From positions 19,769 through 83,768 of the forward strand of contig NW_026516826.1 of assembly GCF_025766255.1 (NCBI RefSeq): a stretch of 64,000 bases of DNA. Reading direction: 5' to 3'. The notes beneath the pieces are model-generated. The model saw only the letters and a list, made by a program, of their open reading frames with translations. It made no database searches and had not been told where the DNA came from. Positions 11,291 to 22,675 of this stretch are shown here, piece by piece. This stretch comes from Zychaea mexicana. Taxonomy: Eukaryota; Mucoromycota; Mucoromycetes; Mucorales; Lichtheimiaceae. Position 1 is the first letter of the stretch. Each line of letters begins with the position of its first letter. A program made the position numbers and the translations under genes.

Positions 11291-12946
11291 TTCGCTGGGT
11301 AGCAAATAATAGCTGATAGTGGAATATTGTTTATTTTTATGATAAAAGCAGATAAAATAGAAGAAAAATAGAGGGTATATTTTTCTTTCGATATTTTATT
11401 GTTGCAAGTGACAGTTTCTTTTTATATCGATGCGAGCGAGCCACCATAGAGACCTCTGAGAAGCCCTCTTTTGGAAGGAAAATAGAAAATGTATCTTCCA
11501 TTACTACATTGGGGTATGGTATTCTCTGTTCAGAGCGAAATGAGAGCAACCTATAAGTATGAAAAAAATTAGAAAAAAGAAATGTGGTTGAATCGCCATA
11601 ACAATTATATGAGTAGATAGCTAAGATGGGACTTAATTAGTAGGATTTTTAGTAGGGCACTGTAGGGTGTTTAGTTGACAAGAAACCCCTTTAGGAAAAT
11701 AATTCTCCAAAAAAAGTCATCAGTTACTATGTAAAGTAAAAATCTAGAGATGTGACTGCTAATTTTGAGCCTACCAATGACTGCACAGCATTTGATTTAT
11801 ATAACAGAATTCTTATCATAGCTCTGTAGTATATCTCATTGGCTAGTAATAGCTCTGAGAATAAGGTTTTCTCAAGAAAAAAAGCCTATATACTATGTGA
11901 CTGCTATTGCCGTTTTAGTATGCTGTTGCCATATATGATAGATACATGTACTGCAATTTACAGCACTGTAGCTACAATATTGTACCTGGATCTATGAAAG
12001 AAAACACGGCGCGCACTATATATAGTATATAAGTAGTATATATATAAGTAAATCTGTGTAACGTAAAAATACCCGATATAGTAAAATTGACGTCACTGAA
12101 TCCCATAAAAGGTACGTCGGAGTTTCAAACATATACCGAAAAAGGAGAAATGGGCTGAAAACCAACTTGAGCATAGAAGACTGTTTAATAATTTATTGAT
12201 TATAATTTTTTTTATTCTTAAAATATAATTTAATTTTTAAATTTTATTTTTAAATAAAAGATAATGATCATTATAAATAGGGGTGGTCCGAGAAAAAGTC
12301 TTTGATTTTTTTGAAGGTGTAGCTGGTCTTTGAGACGGTAGTCGAAATTCTAGAATGATGGTAATCATTCTAAGCACTTGCCTACAAGTGTCTCATAAAC
12401 AGTATCCTTTATTATTCTTTAATACCTAAGCTAATATTACTGATACTAACATCAAGCTATGTTTATTTATAATAATATAGATGACAATGACTACCAGCCT
12501 GGTCCTAGTATAAAAAGAAGTAGAAAGGGAAAGGATAGATAGTAGAAGATATTTTGTACTTTATCTATAAAATTTCCAGTTTTTTGAGTAATTCCTGTAT
12601 CACCACCATTGCCTTTTATGGAATCAAATTTATATCATCTGATAGCCCTGCGTCTGTAGTATTTAATGATATTTTTTTTACTGTGTAACGAGCACTTGGT
12701 GCTGAGATACAAAAGAAAGTAGGTGTGCCGGGACTTCTTTCATTCAACCTTGTACCTTCTAGAAGTCTTAATCCACCCTAAATAAAGCTACTTTTAGTGA
12801 TTTTTATACATCCTCTTATGTAATGTCTAAAATAAGCAATGTGACTGTCTTCAGTAAAAACATTTTTGGATATATATACATCATCTGTATATGCCTACAA
12901 AGTTTTATAGCAATAGCATTAATAATAAATGAGCTATGACCTAGAG
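11188..12946 (+). repeat. Long dispersed non-coding repeat, copy 1 (interrupted)
   Basis: Sequence from 11188 to 11987, then from 12750 to about 12946, is nearly identical to the continuous block 47409-48400. It includes the stretch around CATTGGGGTATGGTATTC and the distal part with CTTCTAGAAGTCTTAATCC. The 762 bases between the two parts are absent from the other copy and are annotated separately. I see no conserved ORF; the family is unidentified. Confidence 0.85.
11988..12749. mobile_element. 762-bp insertion with 8-bp target duplication, hAT-like non-autonomous element
   Basis: TTGTACCT occurs at 11980-11987 and again at 12750-12757. The second copy of the surrounding repeat has a single TTGCACCT (48191-48198) with nothing inserted. 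The ends are imperfect inverted repeats: GG....ATGAAAGAA....CGGC on the left, and its complement on the right around 12725-12749. An 8-base duplication fits hAT elements, but no transposase is present and the TIR is weak. A short peptide-like stretch near 12483-12540 (NDYQPGPSIKRSRKGKD) may be leftover coding sequence. Confidence 0.65.
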
Positions 12947-13060
12947 AATTAATCCTTATCCTAGGAATTAATAACAAAATTATGAAACCTGCAACATTTA
13001 ATGATTTAAACATAAATATTAGAAACATTATAATAATAATTTTATATAAATTTAGTTGAT

Positions 13061-13260
13061 TTAATACTTAATATTTTTATTTTTAAAATAATCTTTTAAT
13101 AATTATTTTTCATTAAAATCTTTCTCATTAACCCAAGAATTATCTTTTTCATCATAATCTTTCCATTTAATAAGAAATTCATATTCATTATTTTTATTTA
13201 ATTTATATTCTATAATTGTTTCAATTTCATAAAAATTATTATTTTTATTAATTTCTCTAA
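13061..13260 (-). pseudogene. Chromodomain C-terminus of the AT-rich DDE transposase (separated by Helitron 1)
   Basis: On the minus strand 13260-13103 reads NNFYEIETIIEYKLNKNNEY then EFLIKWKDYDEKDNSWVNEK, a clear chromodomain with its aromatic residues (Y, W, W). A TAA at 13103-13105 stops it; beyond that the frame continues LLKDYFKN to a second stop at 13061. If the Helitron at 13261-19085 is removed, this frame joins without a shift to the DDE part at 19086. Chromodomains on transposases and integrases usually steer insertion to modified histones; that role is inferred. Confidence 0.75.
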
Positions 13261-13459
13261 TCTACTATTAAAAGAGAAGTGGTGCTTACTATAGTTACCC
13301 ATTTTTTGAAATCCTGATCCTGTTTTGGAAATTGTGATGCTGCTAAGCCCCGGCTGTCAGTATAATTTTTTTTGCGCTGAAACTGGGAGAAACCACTGCT
13401 CTTCCCTCACTTTTTCCTTCTGCCCACTGAATTCTTACACCACTATTTTCTCTTTTAAA

Positions 13460-16400
13460 ATGAGTTTGCAACAAGTATGACACCGCATATTAGATTCTTC
13501 TTAGAAGATTTGACAACATTGTTCAGCGCGCAGCGCGCATTAGTTTCAAATGAACAATCGTTTTGAGTATTTTGAGTATAAAGCAAATAATAACCATATA
13601 TTTCCCGCTTTAACAGAATGACCAAGACCAAATAAACGTGCTTACCTGTGTTTGTGGCTCAACTAGCCATTTGACCGAAAGTCATCACGATTGTCCTTTG
13701 AATGAGCGTAACGTACGCCGTAGAATTGATAATGATGTATGTTTGTTATCTTTAATAGCGTGTTTGGCGGCTATAGTTATTAGTAAACAAGCGAAGCGAG
13801 TTTGCTCAGGATTTAGATAGAGGCGCCGGAGGGGGTGCGGGCAGTGTTGGGGAAACGCCCCACAGGAGGATCTGCGGGAGGGAACATCTTACAAATCGTC
13901 TACAAGATATCGTCTTCAAGATGTATTTCTTTGTTGGTTGTTTCTTAACACTAATTGTATATATGTAGGACATGAATATTGTCTTTGAGCAGTTGGATTC
14001 TCATGCAAGTCAGCGCCAGCGTTGCCGTTGTGGGTCCACCACACATCAGCGAGTAATGCATCGCGATTGCCCCCTTAATCGGAACAATCAAGGTATAGAA
14101 TCTAACCATGCAGTATCTAGAGCTATGTGTGTTGTGTATTTGTGAAGCACATTACTTATGTGTGCATTGTAGGGAATGTCCGTGTCTGCGCGAGCTGTAA
14201 TGCGCCTGGCCACTCTCGACGAACTTCTGAAGACTGTCCTTTCAATGATGCAAACATCCGATCTGAGCATGGGGCACAGTATCAAATAGCGTGCACTGTT
14301 CCTTTCGTTCCTGAAAATGTGTTTGGCCCCAGCATTTGTTTTACACCGGGAGAAAACTTTCACCGACATGTGCTTTCTCGCATGGCTGCTGTTTGTACGT
14401 TTTGTCAGGCACGTATGTGGATTGAGGAGCGCATTGCCAGCTCTTCAAACTCAAACCCACGTTTCAGTATTTGCTGCACTTACGGAAAAATACAGTTACC
14501 TATCCCTCGCCCTCCGCCACAAGAAATCATCGACCTGTTGACCAGCGGAAACGACGATTTCTTCACTAACATTCGCGCTTATAACAACATGTTTGCATTT
14601 GCGTCCATTCGAGCAAACTATGATCGCAATTTAGCTGACAGATCGCAAGGTGTTTCAACTTTCCGCATAAATGGCACGATGTACCATTGCATGGGTGCTT
14701 TACGACCAGAGCAGCAGCAATCAGCCAACTTTGCTCAAATATATTTTGCCGATACGCAAGAGCAACTGATGAGAAGACAGACGTTGTTCACTGGACTCAA
14801 CAGTGAGACGATAGCTGTGCTTCAGGGCGTTATGGAGAGATGCAACCCGTACGCACAGACCCTTATGAATGCTGCTGAATCGTACCGTGACACCCCTATC
14901 GGAACACTCCAAGTTGTCATTCGTTCTGCGCGTGAGATGGGTAGACGCTACGATCAGCAAAGTTATCCCGAAGTCGCTGCAATGATCGTCGAAGACACAG
15001 TGGATGGTGCATCATCACCGCATGACATTATCATCCGCGATCGTCAGTTGGGTCTTCGAACTGTCAGTTCCCTCCATGCATCGTATATGCCCCTCCACTA
15101 CGTGCTTATATTTCCGTTTGGTGATGATGGTTGGTTTGCTGGAATGCAGTGCGGAAGTGCCGACCGTCAGACTAATACTGTTACGTTGCTCGAGTTCTGC
15201 TCCTATATGCTCATGGTCCGTGACGGGGACCGCACGAGCTACCAGCACCACTATCGTCGTCTTTTCCAACAATTAGTTGTTGACAACTATGCACGCATCG
15301 AGTATTCGCGCCTTCAGTATATTATCAACAATCAAAGTGATTTACGTTCTGAGGTGTACAACGGTATTGGTGATGATGTAGATCCACGTCAGATTGGTCG
15401 ATCAATTATTTTGCCATCTTCTTTCACAGGGGGTCCACGGTACATGAAGCAGATGCTCCAGGATGGATTGGCAATCATTCGTCAAAGAGGCAATCCCACA
15501 CTCTTCATCACTTTTACCTGCAATCCACAATGGCCGGAAATCCAAGCTGAACTTCTTCCAGGTCAGCAGGCGTTTGATCGCCCTGACATATGTTCCAGGG
15601 TGTTCCATATGAAGATCACTGAGATGCTATCTCATATCAAAGAGTCCAGTTGCTTTGGTCGCGTCGAAGGTCATGTGGCAACTGTTGAATTTCAGAAACG
15701 TGGCTTACCACATGTCCACATCCTACTTATCTTGCACCATGAAGACCGTCCTCGCAATCCTTCTGATTACGACCGTTTTGTCTGTGCTGAGTTGCCAGAT
15801 CCTGTCACACAGCCTCAACTTTACGCCACAGTGACAAGGTCAATGATACATGGCCCATGTGGAAATTCTAAACCTGATGCTGTTTGCATGAAAGACGGAC
15901 GTTGCTCTCAAGGATATCCTAAGTCATTTGTTATTGAAACGCGTGTGAGCAGAGATGGTTATCCGATCTATCGCAGATGTGAAAACCTTCATCGTCGCCA
16001 CCACTTCCACCGATCCAACTTTGTTGCTGACAATTCTCACATCGTACCATATAACCCGTACCTGTGCCAAAAGTACAATGCTCATATCAATGTCGAGATC
16101 TGTACCTCTGCACGTGCTATCAAGTATTTGTGCAAGTACATCACCAAAGGATCAGACAGAGCGCAATTGGAGACTGTTAGAGCTGGGCAGCCAGAAGCAG
16201 TGCGATCTACTACTGCTGTTGTTGGAGCCGGTGCTGCTACGGATGGAAATGCTGAGCGCGAGCCGGTAGACGAGGTGACACAATACCAGAATGCACGGTA
16301 TATCGGCCCATGCGAGGCAATTTGGCGTACCTTCGAATATCAAGTACATATGCATCATCCCTACGTCTCCCGGTTAGAATTGCATCTTCCTGACCAGCAA

Positions 16401-18683
16401 TCTGTCACTTTCCATGCAAACGATTCGCGTGTCGGTCTTGCAGCCGCACGTAACAACGCATCAAGAACAAAACTTACCGCTCTTTTTGACCTTTGCTCCC
16501 GCGATGAACAGGCTCGACAGTATCTTTACACTGAGATTCCTTGCCACTATACTTGGGATAAAGGAAATAAGACATGGATCCGCCGCACCCGCCCACCATT
16601 TCAAAACATTGTTTCTCGCATTTACTTTGCATCACCGTCCAATATGGCGCTGTACTCACTTCGATTGCTGCTGCTCACTGTTCGTGGTCCTACCAGTTTT
16701 GAGTCTTTAAGAACGTTGGGTGATGTGGTGCATCCATCCTTTGAAGCTGCTGCTCTCGCGCGTGGTTTGCTCGAGTCTGATGACGAGTGGGATCGCTGCA
16801 TGACTGAGGCGGCTATCCATTCTCCTTCAGCTGCATCACTTCGAGAGCTTTTTGTGGATATCCTTACAAACTGCTCACCTTCCAATCCTCGCAGACTCTG
16901 GGATAATCATCGCGAAAGAATGAGCGATGATTATTTTTTTCAAGTACACTTTCAGCTTCCGAACAATGAGACCGAGTTGGTGCCTGGGCAATGGAACGAA
17001 GTATTCCAGCGTACTCTTGGTGACGTTGAGATGAGGCTCCAATCTACAGGTCATCACTTAACCGAGTTCCCTTCTTTGCCGCAAGATTTCGTGACTGAGC
17101 TCGATGCTCTTCCGCAGCTTACTGCTTTAGAAGCAGTCGAGCGTGGAGAGTATGTCACAGAAGAACAAACACGAATCTACGATGAGCTATCCCAGTCACT
17201 CAACGACGACCAAAGACACGCATTCGACGCAGTCATGCAAGCAATCAACGAACCAGGTGACCTCGACGATTCACACCTTTTCTTTGTCAATGGCCCTGGA
17301 GGTACCGGAAAGTCTCAGCTTTTCAAGGCGCTATTGAGTCGTGTTCGTTCGCGAGAGCAAATTGCGCTGCCTGTTGCATCCTCTGGCATTGCTGCAATTT
17401 TGCTCCCCGGTGGTCGAACGGCTCACAGCCGCTTTAAGATACCGATCAACGCTGACGACGCTACAACTTGCAATCTTCGTCTTGGTGGTCCACACGCGCA
17501 TCTTATACAGCAAGCGTCACTGATTATATGGGATGAAGCAGTAATGTGCAGCAAGTACAACTTTCAGGCTGTCGACAAGGCATTACGTGATATCATGGGT
17601 GCTGTCAATCCTGTGTATGAGCGCGTTCCTTTTGGTGGAAAGGTCGTTGTTTTTGGCGGGGACTTTCGCCAGCTACTGCCTGTTGTCAAGAAAGGTACAC
17701 GGTCTCAAATCACTGGAGAGTGTATCAAATCTGCGTCTTTTTGGCAGCATGTCCGGGTGTTGCATCTTACAGGCAACATGCGTGTCCGTAATGCAGGACC
17801 TGCTGCTGCTGCCTTTTCTGAAACACTTCTTGCTGTGGGTGATGGACGACCTCCATACAGAGACAGCGTCGAAATACCTCAAGAATGGCTAATCGATCCC
17901 AGAGATACAGTTTCTCTAATCGATACCATTTACCCAACAATCCGCCAGCCAGATCCACAACCACACCACTATAGCAATCGTGCTATTTTAGCTGCTAAAA
18001 ATGTTGACGTTGACGAGATCAACCAATGGGCGTTTGAACTTTTTCCTGGCCAAAGCAGACAGTATCTCTCCACTGACCGTATTCTGGACGCAGACGATCC
18101 AGACGTTGCGGCGGCAAGCTATCCCCCCGAGTATCTTCGCTCTTTAAGTGCCGGTGGTATTCCGTCTCACGCTTTGGAGCTAAAGATTGGTATGCCATTG
18201 GTGCTTCTGAGAAATCTCAACCCAGATGAAGGTCTGTGCAATGGTACCAAAGTTTTCGTCACTGCTCTTTTGGACAACTGCATAGTCGTTAAAAGAATTG
18301 ACCGAGGCCATGACGATGAGGAGCACTATCTGCCTCGAATCAACATGTGCACCACAGAGGGTGAATATCCTTTCATCCTTTGCCGACGCCAATTTCCTGT
18401 TCGTCCCGCATTCGCCATGACCATCCACAAGGCACAGGGACAAACTTTAACACATGTCGGCATTTGTTTGCAGGAGCCTGTGTTTGCTCACGGTCAATTA
18501 TATGTTGCTCTTTCACGGGCAACAAACCCAAACAACCTCCGCGTAGCTGTCGATATGACAGAATTACCTTTTTCAGATGTCCCTGCTACGACAAACATCG
18601 TTTACCATGAAGTGCTTTTGCACCCACCACAGCAATTGCCATCTCAAACACACACCGCTACTACTACTACTACTACGTCTTGA
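13460..18683 (+). CDS. Helitron 1 Rep/helicase (RepHel)
   Basis: A five-codon first exon (ATG at 13460, MSLQQ then GT) matches that of Helitron 3. Two small exons each encode a zinc-knuckle-like module: TCVCGSTSHLTESHHDCPLN (13640-13730) and RCRCGSTTHQRVMHRDCPLN (about 14015-14090). The main exon starts after AG near 14172 with a third module (VCASCNAPGHSRRTSEDCPF). It is open to the TGA at 18683. Numbered from the in-frame ATG at 14127, the HUH motif is HVH at residues 529-531, the paired Rep tyrosines (YLCKY) are 667 and 671, and Walker A GPGGTGKS is about 1056-1063. IIWDEAVM and a C-terminal KAQGQTL box complete the PIF1-type helicase. Rolling-circle transposase; no defect seen. Confidence 0.93.
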
Positions 18684-18951
18684 ACACCTGTTTCTCTCCT
18701 ACTCTTCTCTTCTCTTTTTTACTTCCTCTTTGTATACGTATCATTTTAGACCCTTTCTTTTTTCTTACAATTCTATCTCTATTGTCTTTTCATCAATCGC
18801 CATGTAAGCATATGTTTTAAGCCGAGTACCTTTAAATTTAGTAGGGTAAGGGTTTAGTGTAGTAATAGCGATAGTCAGTGAGCGCAGCGAACGAGTTTAG
18901 TGTTTAGGTAGGCGAGTAAGCTCGCGAAGCGAGCAGGGTTTAGGGTTTAGA

Positions 18952-19085
18952 AGGGGGGCGTGGGGGGGAACCCCCCACATTGGGGGTGTGGTGGAACCCC
19001 CCACGAAACATCCAGACCGTTGAATGACCCGGAGCGCAGCGCAGGGGCTCATTCAGCCGAGCGAAGCGAGGCAGGTGGATGTTGA
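18952..19085 (+). other. Helitron 1 3' end: G-runs plus mini-hairpins
   Basis: Contains GGGGGG runs alternating with CCCCCC (capable of long GC stems or G-quadruplexes), then GGAGCGCAGC and the terminal hairpin with a GCGAAGC core. A near copy forms the 3' end of Helitron 3 (60697-60832), and a diverged copy ends Helitron 2 on the minus strand (42167-42315). A helicase-termination role is known for Helitron 3' hairpins; use of this particular shape is inferred. Confidence 0.75.
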
Positions 19086-20428
19086 TTAAGTTTAAATTGA
19101 TTTTTCTTTTACTTTTACCTTTTTTCCTTTTTTTTCTATTTATATTTTTATATTCAGGAAAATCTACATCTTCATTATTTTCAATTATATTATTATTATC
19201 ACATTCTTCATTATTATTATCATCAATAATCATATTATCACTTTCTAATAATAAATCTGAAAAATCTTTTTGTAATTCAGTCATTATTTTAATTTTTTCC
19301 ATTTGCTTTATTTCATTATTTAATACTATATCTATTAATTTTTCATCTGTAGGAAATTCAAAATTTTTTTCAGCCCAAAGTTTATGATGTTCTTGTGTAA
19401 TGATATTAAATGTATCTGTAAATAATTGTATATTTTTCAATAAGAATGCTACTTTTATTTGCAAGTTAACATATTTATAATCATCTGTTTTTAATGTAGA
19501 ATTGTTATTAGAAAATCGTTTAAATTTATTTCCTAATTCACAAAATTAATTTTCTATAGCTGACCTAAAGCTACCAAATACATCATTAAAGTGTCTTTCT
19601 TATTTATTTAATTCTTCATTAGGGTCTTTTCTAATAAGATAAAAGAAATTATTATCATTTAATGGTATACCTTTCTTTTGACATAAATTTTCAAACTGTT
19701 TAACAAATAATGTATATCCTCCATCAATAGCTAAAATATCTCTTTTATCTATTTTAGTATATAATTTCATGTTTAAAAACATACCACCATCTGAACTTTT
19801 ACCACATAACTCACTATCAGAAATTGCAATTACAAAATTATTAATATCTGTTAATACTTGTGTTCTTAAACCTGATGTTTTTAATTTATATGACCATCTT
19901 TTTTGTAATGAAATATCTGGTTTATCATATTCTATAGTACTATCATGTCTATCAAGCATTAAAGTAATATTTTTAAAATTATTAGGGTTTTTTATTAATG
20001 CAGAATAAACTCTTATTTTAATATTAGAAAACATATTCTTTAGACATAAATCTACATATTTATTCAAACTATCATAATTTGTAATCTAAAATTCTTTATA
20101 AAACTTATAAAATGATATATATGGTATATTCCGTTTCATATCTTTACTAGTAATACCTGATACAAGATGATATATTAAGTATAAACCTTTTTCAATTTCA
20201 AAATAAGGTGTAGGATAATCTTTATGAGTATATAATTTAGTTAAAAAGAAAAATACAGAAGTATATCCTAATTTATTTAATAATTCTTTTTTAATTTCAT
20301 CTATTTCTTTAATATATTTTAATTCTGTTCGATGTTTATAATTATTTTGTTTTTTTTTCCAATTTTCATTTATAAATCCCCATTCATTTATAATCAATTT
20401 ATCTATCTCTTCCTGTAATAATGTCTTA
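19086..20428 (-). pseudogene. AT-rich DDE transposase core with C-terminal linker to chromodomain
   Basis: Minus strand, entering from the Harbinger insertion at 20428. The N-terminal part includes KGLYLIYHLVSGITSKDMKR and PYISFYKFYKEF. The catalytic region has ITLMLDRHDSTIEYD (Asp), RWSYKLKTSGLRTQVLTD, DILAIDGGYTLFV (Asp) and, after a TAA near 19600, RHFNDVFGSFRSAIEN (Glu). A lysine-rich linker leads to the Helitron junction. In-frame stops are at about 20086 (TAG), 19600 (TAA) and 19544 (TAA); apart from these the frame is kept. It resembles DDE_Tnp_4-like fungal transposases; family naming is tentative. The gene began right of 24045 and ended at 13061 before two elements split it. Confidence 0.7.
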
Positions 20429-20836
20429 GGGTGTTCTCAAAAAGGGCGAACGGCCGTTCGCCCCACCCACGAATAGAAATAAATTTAAAAGCCGAAAAAT
20501 TGTTTTCCATATGAAGATGGGTCGAAGCTTCCAAATTGAGCGAATCGTCGTCTCAACAATTTGTTGAGACGACGCCTCGGTCCGAACTCGAAAAGGAAAG
20601 TAGCTGTGTCACATCCATGCAACGGCAATCGACTTGAATTTGGAAAAGCAGAAAAGATATCATTTTTCCTATACCTGTCTTTAGTACATCATCATTGCAG
20701 TACCAATAATACAGCTAGGTATCGCTGATATGAATGTTTTTAGAAATACAAGTTTATTCTGATCGTGCTTAAAAGATACGAAGAAACACAAAAAAAAATA
20801 AAGAAACCGCTCTTTTCCAATTTTCTTTTTTTTTCA

Positions 20837-22424
20837 ATGGACAACAACTCCCATTTATCACTCATTCAAGCTAATCGCGAGCAGGCTACTCAACGCCGTC
20901 GCCGTATCAGTGAACGAAGACGTCGACTGTTTTGGCTTCTTATGACTACTATGGCCGAAGCATCGCTCCGAACATTAGGCTTCCTTCCAGAAATGTATGC
21001 TTACATTGGTTCCCCTCTCCATTTTCGCCAAGTTCGTGGTCCCTATCAAGCAAAGCGATCCATGGATTACTGGAGAATCGAGCATAAGAACTTGACGGAT
21101 GATGACAACCCGCGAAACAGCTACAAGGCTCATTATCGCATGAACAAGGCTACTTTCATTTGGTTAGTGGATATGCTATCTCAAGATCCAGCTTTCCAAC
21201 GTAGCTCTCCGCGTGCTACTCCACCGTACATCCAAATTGCTTGTGTTCTATGGCGCTACGCAAACACGCATCTTGGATACCGTTTGTTTAGTACTCGTTT
21301 TGGTTTTTCGCAAGGCTCTTACAGGAACTTCAGCCGGAACTTTATGCAAGCAATGGTGAACATACTCGGAAGGATGATCCGATGGCCGCAGACCCCAGAA
21401 GAAGTACAGAGAAATGCAGACGACTTTGCAAAAGTAGTTTTCGAATCGGATCGAACAAGAGCGGTAGCAAGACCCAAATTGCTAAATGTTATTGGGGCTA
21501 TGGATGGGAAGCTAGTGATTATCCACAAGCCAAGTCATAGTGGGATAAGTTGGATGGATCGCAAAAACCACCATTCAATGAATCTCCTAGCTGTATGCGA
21601 TGCACAGCAGCGGTTTTTGACTGTTTATGTTGGTGAATCAGGTAACGTTCACAAATCACAATTTCCTTTCGTAATTGTATCCTTGCTAATATATTGTCAT
21701 GATACAAGGTCGTGCACACGATTCTCGGGTGTTTGCCAATTCGGAACTAGCAAGAGATTTGAAAAATGATCCAGATGCCAAATGTCCAAATGACTCATAC
21801 ATTATTGCAGGTATGTAAAGATGATTCATTATGTCTACATAGCAAGTTTATGCTAATTATAGTTTGTATTTAACAGATTCCGCTTATCCTCAACGCCTGT
21901 ATATTATGACACCTTATCCGAAAAACACACGAGAGCGAGCCAAAAAAGATTTTAATTATGCTTTATCGTCACAGCGTATGGCAATTGAACATGCATTTGG
22001 TGCGCTCACTTCGCGTTGGCGATTCCTTAAGCATTACTTGTACCAGCTGAATCCAGTCGATCTCGCCACCACCATCTATGTCTGCTGTATCCTCCACAAT
22101 ATCTGCATCGACCGACCTGGCAACAAACTCCCGGATAACATTGATGATTTTGACCAGGAGCTTAACGATCATCATCTTGTGAGTATTGCCGAAGTCGACG
22201 CGCATCGTAGAACAGCCGAAGAAGATGAAGATAGTGGAGATACCGAAACTGCAACAGTAGTAGACATGGAACCAAATACTTCCAGCCTGCTGTCTATCTC
22301 TGTCGAACAAGACGACATCTTGACCGACGCTGAAGTACGGCGGCTACGTCAAGCAGGGAACGCCAAACGCGACACACTTAAGGATGAGTTACAAGCACGT
22401 CATTCCGGCCGGCGTCAAGCATAA
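20837..22424 (+). CDS. PIF/Harbinger transposase (HARBI1/DDE_Tnp_4 type)
   Basis: I prefer the ATG at 20837 (MDNNSHLSL) over an upstream in-frame ATG at 20765, because the related gene at 28307 starts the same way. Exon 1 ends near 21640. It contains FRMxx-like HYRMNKATFIWLVDML and the first catalytic Asp in NVIGAMDGKLVIIHKP. Exon 2 (about 21709-21810) has GRAHDSRVF with the second Asp. Exon 3 (from about 21877) has AIEHAFGALTSRWRFL with the Glu, ILHNICID and an acidic tail. All three catalytic residues are present and no stop was seen, so activity is plausible. A degraded copy of the last exon lies at 41594-42100. Confidence 0.9.
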
Positions 22425-22675
22425 TTTGTATCAATAAAACCACAATGATAAGAGTCTTTAAAAACCCAATTTGTTTTAAGTAAATATCACTTATCCGAAA
22501 TGGTTTGTTGAAGTTAATTCTCGATTTCCGATGCGCGAATTTATTGCGATCGATTGTTTTATTTTCTAGAATCAATAACCTCGCATTGGTTCCACAAAGT
22601 ATGAATGTGACAAGTCGTTATAGTTTCCACAAGTGTCAATAATTTATGATATGTTAAGTGATACAAATAATACAT

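Larger units (their letters stand above)
13261..19085 (+). mobile_element. Helitron 1, probably complete and autonomous
   Basis: The 5' end, TCTACTATTAAAAGAGAAG at 13261, matches the usual Helitron start TC...CTACTA and follows an A (13260). The 3' end carries G-runs and a compact hairpin (GCC-GA-GC-GAA-GC-GA-GGC) at about 19055-19071, 14 bases before the junction at 19085. The flank resumes with T. Helitrons insert between A and T without duplicating the target. Removing 13261-19085 restores an open reading frame in the host AT-rich gene, so both limits are well supported. The terminal bases are GA rather than the usual CTRR. Confidence 0.88.

Noticed and set aside
10952..11300. Direct-repeat array considered as CRISPR
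   Set aside because: Units are contiguous and diverged, without constant repeat plus unique spacer, and the genome is eukaryotic.
18940..19090. ORF extension of the DDE gene into INIHLPRFARLNEPLRCAPG
   Set aside because: This part is the reverse of the Helitron 3' end; the same peptide appears at the end of Helitron 3, so it is junction read-through. It is not a gene.
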